Source: Galaxea fascicularis | Taxonomy: Eukaryota > Cnidaria > Anthozoa > Scleractinia > Euphylliidae | Length of the DNA stretch: 64,000 nt | NCBI GenBank assembly: GCA_948470475.1 | Contig: OX419345.1 | Span: forward strand, 663,501 to 727,500 | Direction: 5' to 3' | In this document: positions 25,001 through 37,990 of the stretch, piece by piece | Position numbering within the stretch: position 1 is the first letter of the stretch | Layout: each line of letters opens with the position of its first letter | Made by a program: the position numbers and the translations under genes | Notes under the pieces: model-generated | The model's input: only the letters and a program-made list of their open reading frames with translations | Told to the model about the DNA's origin: nothing | The model's database searches: none

Positions 25001-28000
25001 GCTGAGGACACAACCCCACCAGAAAGTGGAACTGCTTTTCACGAATTCAAGCGAAGAATAGTATCGGGTGAGTAGTCCAAATATGTTAATTTGTCGTACA
25101 CTTTATCGTCTTATTCGTGTTGAGTCGTCGAACAGTCAAGACTGGGAAATAAGGTTGCGCTTTTTGTTCAGTTTCAGTGAAAAAAAAAATTGATTATGAA
25201 TTTCATTTACCAGTTTTGGAACAATTAAATCAGGTCAGCCATTTCAGTTGAAAATTACTGATAAATCACTGAATGAAAAGAATTACTGAGACCAACTAGT
25301 AACTACTGACCTGTAGTAACAGTGAGGCAGTTGCTTAAACTATTCGTCTTCACGATGAGCCACAAATGAAAATTACAAGTCTCATCCATAACATTATTTG
25401 TGGCGCTAAGTAGATAGATTTACGCACTGGATCCGGACGGTTCTACAGCATCAAGAACCACTTACGGAGCGCGCATCATCTCGGTGAACAGACAAACTGA
25501 ACCGAAAGGTGCTGAGAAACAGTGTGAAACTTATTCGCATAATTTTAACGAAAGATCTTTGAATAAGAACACTAATTCTTGAGTCCCTCTTAAAATGAAT
25601 CGTCGACTTTGAAAAGGCCGGATAGAAAGACAGATGACCTTGAACAACTTTTTGAACTGAAATGAAGTGGCTACGGCCTTAAATATTTCGTTGCTAAAAT
25701 GTTGTGCTACTTAAAACCGATCAAACAATGATAATGATTTACCCAAACAATCCCTTTGGAAAGCTTTTTAAATGATCCATGAAAAGGTCTCGTCTTACCG
25801 GTGAATTGGATCTTGAAGCACAACCAAAGTCAAGCTTTGGTTCACTGATCTCTTGGTAAATTGAATTACAGCGGTTATTTTTTTTGTCAGCTGTCGTGGA
25901 AAACTAGAGAATATTGCAGAAAGTTTACCCTAGAGGTACCTTTTCGTGGCCCTTTTAATTAAGATACTGCACAAACGTCGTCTTCTGCGTATAAAGCCGT
26001 GATATGGTTGAAGATAACTGAACTGGATCCGCTAAATAGTCTTTCTGCGCCAAAGCATTATCACGGCATCTTAACATTGTTTGTCAGAACCGAATAAACG
26101 CCGAACAGCAAAAGTGTAGGGGCAAAATTTTAAAAGATATTTTACTGCATAAACTCCGTGGGTGGGTGTTTGACAGTTTCATCGCCATTCCAACTCAAAC
26201 AAGGGTTTTATGGCTCAGATGATGAGAGAGAGAAAGATTGAGGGAGGGAGAGGAAAAATGGATTTGCGTACACTGCAGTTTTTGTATTGGAGGTTTTATA
26301 TGTCAAAAGCTCGCGAAGCAAACGGTCAGTGCTATTTTGGCAGACCAGTTCTGTCTTAAAACGTTTAGGATTAGAAGATACAACTTGCTCAAGACAACAA
26401 CCTGCTGGGAAGATATGACTGAATGCTAAAAAAAACATGCAAAAGATTGTTTCGATTTCCACCCGTTTCTAGCGCTTCTATGAAAATACTACACTCGTTT
26501 CATCTAGGTCCTGACGTGATTTTATTGTTACTGCCAGTTTTGAAGATCTGGTGGTGTTATTGGGTTTTCATCACTTTAGGCTAAGCTTTAATTGTCAAAA
26601 AGCCCTTATGAATTTCTTCCGAATGTTTGTAACTAGTGCTGCAGGGTATTTCGTATCTGATTAACAACACAGGCTGCTCAAAACTTCACCTGGTTAGACT
26701 ACCATTTACCGCTGGTGTTATGGTCATTAAAGATTATAAATGTGAGCGAGTTTCCCTGCATTAAGAGGGGAATCCGCGAAATTGCTTGTCAAACCCCCGT
26801 GTTTTGATTCAAACGTGCTTTATAGCTTGTCACACAGTGGTACATTTTAGCAACAGATCCATTTTTAAGTGTACATTTTTCTTAAGTGTAATCGGCTGAA
26901 AAGAGACGGTCCGTGAAACAACCTTTGTTGAAATAAAAACTTCACTTAAGGAAAACCTGAGGGTGTCGAAGATCACCTTTTTCTGCTCTTTTTTCCTCGT
27001 CTTCACTGTTTTCTTTTTTTTTTTCTTGTTCGTATTGTTCTTGTTCTTCTTCCTTCATGCTATACTGATATTCCACAAAATTGAAGCTCTTTCATTGTGT
27101 CACTGCGACTAGAAAGATCATGGAGAACATCTTTAACGACATATTGGAATAGAGCTGATAATTTTAACGACAGATCACAAACCTTTTAAATTACTGGAAA
27201 ATAATCACCGTGACTCGAAGTAAGTATCGAGGGTACAAAAGTGCGGTGGCCATAAAAACAACTTCAGTTTCTTTCGATATTTTAATTTGAATGGATGTTT
27301 CTCTTGAAACCTGCAATGCACGTTTACATGCATCAAGACCTGATGCGTCATTTGCATGAAAGAACTTGGTCAAAATGTGCATCTCTGGGAAATTCGAATA
27401 AAATTTTTCCCCATCTAGTACTTTGTACCGGAAGTTCTTTAAAGCTAAGTGTTTGCCGGCGACCTTCGCATTAAAAAAAAAAAAAGGCGAACGCGGTCTG
27501 TTTTAAGTTACGGAAGTAAAATAAAGTGCTTCGTAAAAACTGTTTTCATTGATACAGAGAAGGGAGAAAACAACTTTATTTTAGTTATTTTAGCCTCGTC
27601 TGTGGGAAACATAATAACCATACCCAACTCATTTTGAGGAACGAACTGATTGAAGTTTTTATTCCCTTTTTCGATTATTAAATAGTTGTCATGGTCAGCT
27701 TTCAGGAGAAATTCTCTCGACATCTGGCAATTTACATTAATTCCTCCTATTTTAATGACCTGTATATCTTAGCCGATGTCGGCAATAGCGTCGTGTGTAT
27801 TTCCTCTTGCTGCCTTTCTGTACCGAGGCACTTTGCCGCGCATTTATAGGTCTTTTTGATTGAAAAAAATGTCTTCTAAGAACACTGAAGAGAAGATTTT
27901 GACCGAAGCCAAGTAACAATTTACAGTGATATTTTGGTAAGTGTTTCTGTTAAGGAAACCTGTCATTGCCAACGTGAAAGCATATGTTTTAGGGCACGAA

Positions 28001-31000
28001 TTTATGTCTGTCGGATTCAAATGGGCCTTTCTACTGTTGCATTTCGTGGGGATCGGCATGTGTCAGGATGCAAGCCGCTTTCAGTTTGAGAAGGATCTGA
28101 TCTCATACCATGACGTTGGCATACGCTGTTTTTCACAGTTTCTTAACCTGTTCATAAATGTTTCCCTACTTCACCGTACTTGCGTGGCTCTTCGCAGACA
28201 AATTCAATCTCAACAATAAATTTAATATTTGATGGCTAACTAAATGGTATCTAAATTTGTTATCTTTAGAATGCCTTGTCGCACTATCTGTCTGGAAATT
28301 TCACGGCCTTTGATTGCAATGCCTAGGCTTTTAACATTCTTGTCCCATGACGACAAACATTTTGTGTGAAAGTCGAACTTAAACTACTCAAGCAAAAACA
28401 CTGAGTCATGTCAAAACAATGAAAACATGGTTTCTGGTGGGAAACTGGGTAGAGTTTGAATGGCATGTACAAATATCACTGAGATTAAAAGAAGACACGT
28501 TCCTAGGTATATGTACCAAAGATGTTAAACGTTTGAAGGAAATCGAAAAAACAAACAAACATTTTGGGTAGATAGTTTCTGTGGCCGACAATTGTACAAG
28601 TGTATCAAGTCAGTTAACAAACCAGTAATATTTGCTCATTTGAACGTTATGCGAAATGCGCGCCTGACATTTTTACTGCCTTTCCCGGCTACACTGTAGA
28701 CTTAAAACATAACACTTGAGTACTACGCGACGCATGCGTCCGTGTTTGCTAAATCGTGACGTTTGCGTCGCACGTGCGCACGAGGAACTCTCAAGGGGAA
28801 AGCCCGCCGCTCTCCCTGTTAAAGGGTCTTCTTTCTGACTAGATTATGAAAACCTTGCTGGAGCCTATTTCACTCTTTAAAAAATATCGCTAGTCTAATC
28901 AGGGCGAGATGCAAGAAGAATATTTCAGTTGCTTTGCATCTGTTTGAGTCTTCCTTCCGGTCTGTTAGGAAATATCTCGTATTCGTCCTAGATACGGGAT
29001 AAACAAATGTACATAGAAACGTTATGGAACTGTATCTACAAGTCATTTGTTATTTGACAGGGATTACCTTCCACCATGGTGGTAACGTGCTTTTTGCATG
29101 TACGACAGTTAATCGACAGATTAGCAAAAAATTTCACAGTGTTTTCACGCTTTTAACAAGTTTCAACATGATGGTTTGTTTCACTCAAGTGTGATATTCA
29201 AGAAATCAGTAAACCAGCACCAATCGCTGAGTTTATTTGGCTTGTTCTTTCCTCTCACGATCATGCTTTAGGATATAAACACATCCGAACAGATGCTACA
29301 GATAATTAGTTAAGTTCATGGATGGTAGATCTATAACGTCATCACTGGTAAAAACTGCTACCTTCATCTTCACGGATCTGCTATTCTGAAATCTACTCAG
29401 CCTTATGGTAAGTTAAACGTTTCTGTTTGAACATATTGAATAACATCTTTCTAACAGACGCCTCTCGCTGAACTCATTAAATATAGTTTGTCTGGTCGTA
29501 TACTCTATTTTCAACTCGAGGACACTCAACCTAACACTGACATGACACGTTTTGCCACATTTTGCCCCAAATCTCTGGTGTAGAATTAGCCATTTAAAAC
29601 GTTTCAAACCCATGTAGTTCTTCTTCTAATGGCCTATCGAAATTTACCACTATGGTTTACCATGTCTTGGATGAAGACTTCCCATAATTTTTCAAGATCA
29701 CGGAGGCATTCCACTGTCAGCGAACATCTTTCACTTGCCGTATTTGTTAGCATCCTTCACACTATAAATACGGTATATTCTTTTACAGCTCAAGATGGCT
29801 CTATTTCTCGTCGTGGGTTCTTTAAATCTCAAATGAATTACTTAACAGACCTCAGAGTTAAACTTAACATGAAATCCGGTTCACCTTTCACTTTAACCTT
29901 GTGCTTTTTAAATGTAAATTGCCAACACTGTTTCTTAGAAAACTATAATAATGGTGCTTTGCTCAATTGCTCCTTGTGTTGTCTCAAAGTACTTGTCAGT
30001 TATCTGATGTCTTCTTCTCTTAGGAATGGATTTGCAATGCCGTTTAATTAGCTCCTCATTTTGCTTTAATTCAGTTTCAAATTTGCATAATTTGGAAAGG
30101 ACCTTTCTCTAATCGCTCCTGGCATCTGTTCTACTAAAACAGTTAATTGAAAAGGACCTGATTCTGGTCGTAGAAATTTTACTGTGTCCGTCCTTTTGTC
30201 TCGTCAAGAAAGCAGCTTTGTAAACGTAGTTTTAGAAACACCTGCAATCGTATATATCAACAGAGGAAATAAAAAATAAAAGATTACCAACTTGATGGCT
30301 ATTTTGTGCCCTGGGCTATAATGCAGCTTGGCGTATCCCTGTATGATCTTTGTTTCATGTTTACCAACTCCAATCGTGAAATCAAAATTAAAAAATATGA
30401 AATAAAAATAGCTTGTGTTGTGTCTACTAGATCAGAATTGAATTTTGAATTTATCAGAGTGTTAGATTGTTGGCATTTGCAAGCACTGTCACAGGAATTT
30501 AGCACTTTAAGGGCAAATTAGGCTTGGTTTCAATTGAAAAGCGTTTTCTCTGTTTTCATGCTACGTTGCGTGCACGGGTGACATCCAGTTTCCGTTAGCA
30601 CGTTTATCCGATCTGTTTTCTCACATAAGGGACAGAAACCTTGATGTATTATGCTCCACACATTTGCGGAGGACTTGAAGCGACGACTTTGCGCACGGAA
30701 AATTAAACAAAGAAAACCAGGCAACCTTGAAATTGGGAAAGGACTAACAAATGGTTTGAAGTGAGGCAAGGTTTGTAATAGGGTGTGATTGAAATTTGCT
30801 CCGTGGTAACCTAATAACTTGTAAAAGAGCAGAGATTGTTTACCTTTATTTTCTTTCCTTGCCGGCTGAGGTGAATACTTGGCGTATCTTTAGTATCTAT
30901 CGCGATAACAAGGCTATAACTTTTACGACAATTAAAGTTGTCTACTGTCAACCAGAACTGTTTAGACTAAGCCTTATGTCAGGCGAGCCCTGCAGCGTTG

Positions 31001-32110
31001 ATGGAAAGCTTCGCAGATAATTTTTTAAATAAATTAAGTTTTTGCTTTCGGTGGTTAGAGTAAATGAACTTACAGTTAGGATCTCAGCGTGACTGTATTT
31101 GGTCACTCCTCTTACATTATCGACCAGAAGTTAGTTTACAAATAGCAGATTTTATCGCGGAAAATTCATCCTGATTGATTTTGATTATTGGCTGGTGAGT
31201 GCATCGGTGTTTTACAACATCTATTCTGAAAAACGTTGACCCAGGAACTGCAGGTAACACTAAAAGTAAGCGGACTTCCAACAGACGATACTGTAGAATA
31301 GTTTACATCGTGTGAATGACACGGCCTTCCTAGCTGGCTTTCCGCTGGTGAATAATTACCTGATCTTCTTCATCCAAACAGAAATTATCCTTCATATAAA
31401 GAGACGGTGATAGAAAAAAAAATCAATCAAAACGACATACAGACGAAAGGTGAGTACTGACATGTATAAGTTTATATACCTACCGTCCCGCCCTTTTCGA
31501 TAGATTTTCAACTAAAGCCAGCTGAATGACAAAATCAACTAAAGGGCCGTAACAAACGAACCGACCCTCGCCATTTCTTTGGCTCACAGCGACAAATCAG
31601 AACACATTAACATAGAATAATTTCACAAGGCTTCTTAAACTTCCCGTGAAAAAATCGATTGAAAACAACACGCTGCTACTTGAAACAAATTAGGTCAAAA
31701 TGATATCTGGTAGAAACGTAAACATAGGTAGGGTGGGGGTGTAAGGTAAAGGAAAAGTATGTCTGGTAAAATATGAGTTTCCAAAGGAAATCGAGAGTAT
31801 GACTGGCCTGGCCGGTGAAATTTTTTAAATCGCCATTTCACGAGGATCCAGGCTCTAACGATACGCGCCCTGTTGCAGCTGGTTTCTGCGAGTTCGAGAG
31901 TGCTCTATTTAATTAGTTTTAAATTAAACTAATCAAATTTTAAAGAAAAACAAAAGGCGACGAAAACGCTTTCTAGTGTCAGAGACGGCTAAATACCCAT
32001 TTTTCGCGCAGTTCTCCGCACAGCAACTGAAAACAAGTTTAGTAAAACAGAAAAAGCCACACCCGCAAGTGACAAAGGCATCAGACACGTGACTTAAACA
32101 CAAGCCAATC
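22001..32110. other. Gene-poor stretch of about 10 kb
   Basis: I find no exon I can assign to a known family. Present are homopolymer runs (for example A at about 24029 and 27473), pyrimidine-rich blocks (27000-27060) and many short ORFs without codon-level or motif support. One short ORF with a signal peptide at 28004-28219 is listed separately. A TATA-like CATATAAAGAG at about 31395 and a donor-like AAAG/GTGAGT at about 31448 could mark a 5' UTR exon of the opsin gene at 32111. Confidence 0.4.
28004..28219 (+). CDS. Possible short secreted protein or first exon, unknown family
   Basis: An ATG at 28004 opens 71 codons. The first 21 residues form a good signal peptide with a hydrophobic core (WAFLLLHFVGIGMC) and a plausible cut before QDASRFQFEKDL. 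No homolog is recognised and no downstream exon is obvious. The codon pattern after residue 40 does not look convincingly coding, so the true exon, if any, may stop near CATGAC/GTTGGC. It may be chance. Confidence 0.2.
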   Translation: MSVGFKWAFLLLHFVGIGMCQDASRFQFEKDLISYHDVGIRCFSQFLNLFINVSLLHRTCVALRRQIQSQQ

Positions 32111-35100
32111 ATGGTGGTATCAGCTTATGAACTTCATGGAGAAAGACAGCTGTACGCGTTTTATGGCGCCTCCATGTTTATCATACTGAGCGTGGGTCTC
32201 GTTGGAAATGCGCTGACCCTTCTGGTCCTTCTGCATCCGGATCACCGTAAGAAGACCATGACAAGTTTGATGGTGAACCTATGCGTCGCAGGTAGACTTT
32301 TATCATAACAGTATTTACCGTTGCTTTTGGCTTGTACCTGAGTGTTTCTGCAAGAAATATATAACAACTTGCAATGCAGGTCTAAAGATACATATGCCAA
32401 AAGGGACACATGTTAAATTCGTGCATGGACAGTGCTCGGATAACATTCAGGAAATAGCCACATAATCGATCATGTTATGTCTAAAAGAGCCGACCCAAAT
32501 TCAAAATTACTTAACTAGTTTTCCTGCTCCTAAAAAAACTTGTCAGTGGCCTTAGATGAAAAGGTTCTATGCTCGTCGTGCTCATGTCTCTCTGAAGAAG
32601 CCCCTTTAATCTACTATATCGTAATGACAACCACACACCTCTCTAACAGAACCTGCTGGATGAGGATGTGGCGGCCCCAGTAGTGCTCTTTCCACTTGAG
32701 TAGACTACAAATAATGCTTTATTTTAAATATTACTTATCAACTGAGAGTGAGATAATAAAAGACTGTATTGCACTGGAAGTTGTATTTTGGCTTGTTCTT
32801 TCTGTCCAGGATAATAGAACTCACTCTCTGAATGTTCCTAGTCACTCATAATTAAAGGTGCCAATCAAATTGATCGTAGTATATAATTGGAGATATAATT
32901 AAAGTAGGCAAAACAGGCGAGCGCGGTTCGGAATGTGTGTCATCGCATGCCCTCGCGGAAGACAATTTCACACAGGCTTGCGCGTTTCATTCGTTTTATC
33001 ACTTCGTTTCGTAGTTTACCATTTAGTAGGATTCGACTTCATTAACATTTTCTGTTCTTTGTAGATCTTTTGGTTTGCTTACTGGGGTATACAGTAGCTG
33101 TAAACTACAACACCGCAGATTTCGCTAACACAGGCGAAACACCCAGTGTTTGCATCTGGCTGGCTATTATCAACTGTGTCACTGGCTTGGCATCTATAGC
33201 TACTCTTTCTGTCATGGGGGTGCTAACATATCAAGGCATTGCGAGAAATGAGATCGCGAATCAGAACAGACGTAGTGGGAAACTGGAGGTCACACTCATT
33301 GTAGGTGAGAAAAATGTTGATTCTAGTGAACGAGCAGTGAACGGTATGGCAGAGAGGCTTAGGAGGCCCATTTCTTCGTGTTTTCCTGATTTTTTCTTAA
33401 GAGATAGGACTTTTGTTTAAAAAAAAAGGGTCAGTTAAGTTGACATATCAGTATCTTTACCTTGACATACATATGCACTCATTTAGTATCTTTTTTTTCA
33501 AGGGACCTGGATATATGCAATTGCCCTAACAGTGCCTCCAGTAATGGGCTGGAACCGATTCATCCCCATTCCTTCGCGGATCAGCTGCCATCCTGATTGG
33601 TACTCAAAAAAGCCGGCTGATCAGGGATACATCATTTACCTACTACTGTTTGGTTTTTTCATTCCCTTACTGATTGTCGCTTGCAGCTACATAGGAATTT
33701 ACAGGTCAGCATTAGGAGCGCTAGGTTTGGCCTGAGTTTAACCATGCGAACTTGTTCTCTTTTCCATTCAATCGGCGCAAAAACCCGAAAAAGCAAAAGT
33801 GTAGAATTCAAGTAGACAATCATGATTAATCAGTTTATCGAAAGGACCATACGCGTGAAACTCAGAAAAATGAAGTAAGCAGGGGGTATGATAAAAACTG
33901 TTCCGGCGGTTTTACTCTAAAACGCTTACACACTCACGACATTTATGCCATTATTTCTTAAAGAAATAAAAGAACACGCCGAGCGCATTGTTGAGTTATA
34001 AAAGCAGACGGGAATTTTAAACAACTCGAGAGAAGGGCCTAGAGAAGAACGAGCCGTAGGTGAGTGCTTTTCGCACTTAACTGAGTGTTCTTAAAAATTC
34101 CCAAGTGCTAATATAACTCAGCAATGTACAAGGAACAAGATTTGTTTATTTATTTTATAAAATGTTCAGGAGATTTGAGCGAGTTGCTTTCAGACCGAAA
34201 GTAAGTAGATGAATTTTGTTGAAACTTTAATCCCCAAATTGTTATTTTATGTTCAAAATAATGTTGAATATGGCTTGAATCACATTTTTTTTATATTGTT
34301 TTCAACATTCTCTCTCTCACAACATGTCACACGATGTGTGCAGCACGCGAGCCAGTGACGTAAACTACGTGCATTATAACTCAACAATGCACTCGCCTGA
34401 CGTAGGGCGCGTGCTTTATTAACTACTTAATAACCGAGAGTGAGGTCGTTACGGGAAAATCTCAAACTGAGGCCTTGCCGTATTGACCGAGCGATAGCGA
34501 GGTCAATACAGCTAGGCCGAGGTTTGAGATTTTCCCGTAACGACCGAACTGTCGAGGTTATTAAGTTGTTTATTATATGGCTAACATAACGGTTCCAAGG
34601 GGAAAAAAATAGTTCAAGTCCAAGTCGTCGCTTCACGGCAATCTATTCATTATTTTTTTCCAAACTCAGGTCAAACGTTTCACCAGCAGTTTTCCTGGTC
34701 GTGTTTTCAGTTTTTTGCTCTTGAGGTACCAATTTTCAATGTAAATAAAACAAATGTGGCCTTTGGATGACTTTTTGTTGTTTTTGTTCCTAATTTGCAT
34801 CATCCGTAATCGGCCCGTGGGCATTACGGGAGAATAATGCCCTAGCGCTTCGCTTCGCTTAGCCAATCAGAGTGCGCGTTATATCGTATACAAACACTAG
34901 CCATATAATAATAAAGATATAATGCACTCGATTCGACCAATCAGCGCGCGTTATAAATTACAATCAAAGTAATATGCTCCTTTTTATATCAGGTATATAA
35001 AAAAAACCTCGATTCTCGAAGCAACGAACGATCTAACCCTAATAAGGCAGCTGAAAGCCAGGAAAAGAACCCTACGCGTGGTGATAGTCATGACGCTGGC

Positions 35101-35407
35101 TTTCTTCATCAGCTGGTCGCCGTACGCCATATCGAGTCTGATTGGTGCAATACTCGGCCATGATAGCATTTCCCCCGCATTTTCCATGATTCCAGAGATA
35201 ATGGCTAAAGCGTCAGTGATTTACAATCCAATCGTGTACGTGTTCCTGAACTCCAAGTTTAGGATCACTTTGCTCAACCAGTGTAGCTGTCCGAGAAATC
35301 GGGTTGGAAATAGCAGCACGGAAGATTCCGATCTTCATCAAGCCTCAACCTCCACTGGCGCCGTTGAGATGGCACGAGACAACACACTTCGCTACCGCGA
35401 CATTTAA
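32111..35407 (+). CDS. Anthozoan-type opsin with retinal lysine, four exons
   Basis: Seven-helix photoreceptor of 345 residues, a retinal-binding GPCR of the plasma membrane. Exons: 32111-32291, 33065-33304, 33503-33704, 34993-35407; phases fit. Helix 1 has the conserved GN (LVGNALTLLVLL), helix 2 LMVNLCVADLL, the disulfide pair is Cys90 and Cys169, helix 6 has SWSPYAI and helix 7 AKASVIYNPIVY. Lys280 (bases 35207-35209) matches bovine Lys296. Counted from Cys90, the bovine Glu113 site is Leu93; counted back from Cys169, the Glu181 site is Ile163. Glu276 sits four residues before the Lys, at bovine position 292. The E/DRY motif is replaced by LTY (114-116). From what I recall of coral Antho2-type opsins, this pattern goes with a chloride ion as dark-state counterion; I infer the same class here. 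The C-tail is short and Ser/Thr-rich with Cys-Ser-Cys for possible palmitoylation. Confidence 0.88.
33981..34395. mobile_element. MITE with TIR GAG(C/T)GCATTGTTGAGTTATA
   Basis: GAGCGCATTGTTGAGTTATA at 33981 returns inverted, ending near 34395. It lies in intron 3 of the opsin gene. About 415 bp, non-coding. Confidence 0.75.
34424..34570. mobile_element. Foldback MITE
   Basis: AACTACTTAATAACCGAGAG and on, including GTCGTTACGGGAAAATCTCA, folds back on its right half (TGAGATTTTCCCGTAACGAC). A second small hairpin (GTATTGACC / GGTCAATAC) forms the loop. It lies in intron 3 of the opsin gene, just after the previous element. Confidence 0.75.
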
Positions 35408-35651
35408 GAAGATTGCACTGCAGCTGACTTAATATCTGTTCATTTTTTTTGTTGCTACAGCAGTTTTCACTTAAGAATCGTCGTGTGAGGGAGGGACCAT
35501 TACATGTATCTTTAAGGGCAAGGAGAGGAGGGTATATTTTTTTCTCCTCGACAAATTTTCCTTTCATTTGTTTGCCCTTTTCAAATTAATTACCAGTTTT
35601 TTTCTAGAGCCAATCGCAATTGGGCAGGAACTCTCAACAAATCTTTGAGGG

Positions 35652-35830
35652 CTGTATGGGGTACTGTAGCAGCTCTCGTAAGCTCTCAATTTCATAGGCA
35701 GGCATAGTGTAGCACCTCTATTGTTTTAGGGATAGGGTCCATTGTTTGTGTTGTTTCTTCTTTTGTTCACCTGAAGGGTTGCAAGGCAATCTCGTGAGAC
35801 CTTACGAGAGCTGCTACATGCCCCGCTGTA
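35652..35830. mobile_element. Short TIR element downstream of the opsin gene
   Basis: GTAGCAGCTCTCGTAAG near 35665 returns as CTTACGAGAGCTGCTAC near 35811, with weaker matching on both sides (GGGGTACT / ATGCCCC). About 180 bp, non-coding. Confidence 0.6.
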
Positions 35831-36499
35831 TGCCGGGGCAACGACTACTACAAGATAGTTTAGTTTTAACTACGTTTCACTGGACACAATACGTTTCAGT
35901 CGTGGAACAGTTTCACTTATTTTCTGTATTTGAGCAACCCCAGTCCTGAATAATATGGTTTTTTCCCTTACTCGACATGACATTCTAAATCGATCAGAAC
36001 ACGTAAAATAAAAGGACGAGTGAAAGTGGGGGTTGGTAGGTTGGGCTTAGACTGTTAGCAGCCGTTATCAGGATGGTCAAGAGCAGAAGTGAAGTTATCA
36101 ACAACATCGCTGCTAAACTTGAGCGAGGCCAGAGAAAAATGAGAAGAGACTGGGGGGACCGCCCGTATCTCTCATAGTTAACCCACTTTCGGAGTTTTCG
36201 TGACCTGCTTGACTACCAAGAAATCGACTGCCGGCAGTGTACAGCGGCCTGGGATTCGGCTGAAGCCTGCACAACACAAGCAAAAGTGACTGACATACGT
36301 ATATACATTTAAACAGTGTAGAAATTCGATAAGCGTGGTTTCGAGGCGCCAGTTGCACCGGCTCCTTCTCTTGTGTGAAAATGATAAATAATAGTACTAT
36401 CCACATGAAAATGTGTACTAGCTTTGAAAAGGAGGCCGTTCTAAATTTGGAAATGGACTACTCTTATCGCATTTTGACTTGTATTTGGAGGGACTACAA

Positions 36500-36771
36500 G
36501 GCTACAACGAGTTGCAAAAATACTTGAGACACTGTACGCCATTTGGCCTTAAATGACGTTTCCATGATCTTCCGCTTTCCCTCCCCCTCCCCCTCTTATC
36601 AAAGTTGTTAACGGTGCAGCACCATGCTCGAAACTTTGAGGAACAACTTTGAAAGGGGGAGAGGGAGGGGGTGAGTATTGCATGTCACAGATTTGTTAGC
36701 AGCAACGTTTTAGAGAAAAAAGAGACGTTTTTGATGGCGAATGTCTCAACAATTTTGCAACTGGTTGTAGC
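36500..36771. mobile_element. MITE with an inner palindrome
   Basis: Outer arms CTACAACGAGTTGCAAAAAT...GTCTCAAC and its inverse (to CTGGTTGTAG at 36770) enclose an inner pair (CCCTCCCCCTCCCCCTCTTA and TATC-like, returning as GAAAGGGGGAGAGGGAGGGG at 36645-36672). About 270 bp. Two nested inverted pairs suggest a single folded element. Confidence 0.65.
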
Positions 36772-37180
36772 AAAGCAAAGGTAAGTTACGCAATGACGTA
36801 GATAGTGTTAAGCTGCACTGCAACTGGACTCATTTTGTTATTTTTACGAACACAGATAATAAATGAGTGAAAAAAGAAAAGAAAAGTAGAGCGAACAAGA
36901 TAGAAACACATCACTAAACAAACCAATCTGGTAAAAAAGTTTATCAGTTGACACTGGAGAAGGATTTGTTCAAAAACGTGAAGGAAATTAGAACATAGGT
37001 TTGCTTAAACTAATGTTATTGATACTGTCTTGATCAAAAACCTGTTTCCATTCTACCTATTTGTGATAATGAATTGATTACTTAGCCAATGACCTACGTA
37101 TATGCACGTTGAAAAAAATAAATATCTGAGTGATGAGTTTATGAAATGAATCATATGAACTGTGGAAATGAAATCAAATG

Positions 37181-37337
37181 AAGACTGATCCTCGCAGTAA
37201 TGCACGAAATTATATAAAATTAATTGCGTAAAGAAGCCTGAAAAAAAACTAGGACCTCAACGGGGTCCTGGATATTTTCAGGCTTCTTTACGCAATTTCG
37301 TATAATCAGTGTGTGCATAACTGCGAGGATCAGTCTT
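37181..37337. mobile_element. Foldback MITE
   Basis: AAGACTGATCCTCGCAGT at the left edge and ACTGCGAGGATCAGTCTT at the right edge are inverse copies. Inside, GCGTAAAGAAGCCTGAAA returns as TTTCAGGCTTCTTTACGC around a short loop. It is one near-complete hairpin of about 157 bp. Confidence 0.8.
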
Positions 37338-37540
37338 AATTTGAAAATAAATATCCCGGCCAAAACAGAAGGCGAGAGACGAGCCTCTGGTAGCAGGAGC
37401 CGAGAAATTCGTTTCCTTATCATTAAATTGAGACAGAATTTGTCCTAGTTCGTTGATTGGTTCTTCAAATGAAACAGAAAGTTTGATTGGCTTACGAAAA
37501 GCGTGTTTTCCCAGGTGACAGAACTGCAAAAATCAGAGGT

Positions 37541-37990
37541 AAAGGTAAAGGTAAAGGTCTCAGCATAATGACAACAAATGTGTTCTTCTGTGTGTAGTGA
37601 GATCGGACGTCAGCTTATAATGGCGCCTCTGGCTGCCGCCATCAGTCCATAAATATTGATCTTACCCACCCCGCGGCCACCCGACCCGTGCAGGAGATAG
37701 AACACCACACCGAGGACTACGTCCTCTACTCTTTGCGAGTGTGTGAGTTCTTTAACGTCCCACCGATTATTAGGAGCAAGTGTTGTGAGACGCCGGGGAC
37801 CTACGGTTTTATCATCCTTATAATTATCCGAGAAGACTAGAAAGTCAAACCGTTTGCAAATGTCATTACAAAGGCATCACTTTCTCCTCAGTTATTTTTT
37901 TAAGACCCTGAGTGTTGGTCCGGCCGCGGTTGGAACCCGCGACCTCCCGCGCGGCAGTCCGGTGCTCTGCCAAATGAGCTAACCGGTCGG
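37541..37990 (-). repeat. tRNA-derived SINE, family B
   Basis: On the minus strand the head reads GACCGGTTAGCTCATTTGGC (A box) and, 40 bases on, GCGGGTTCCAACCGC (B box), the shape of a tRNA. The body (GTAATGACATTTGCAAACGG, TTTCTAGTCTTCTCGGATAA, GTGGGACGTTAAAGAAC) matches the copy at 63312-63560. It ends in TTTACC repeats, seen on the plus strand as GGTAAA repeats near 37541. A spurious ORF on the minus strand (37900-38214) is a by-product of the head. Confidence 0.8.

Noticed and set aside
29629..30051. 140-codon ORF on the plus strand
   Set aside because: No motif, signal peptide, splice context or biased codon use; long by chance in an AT-rich desert.
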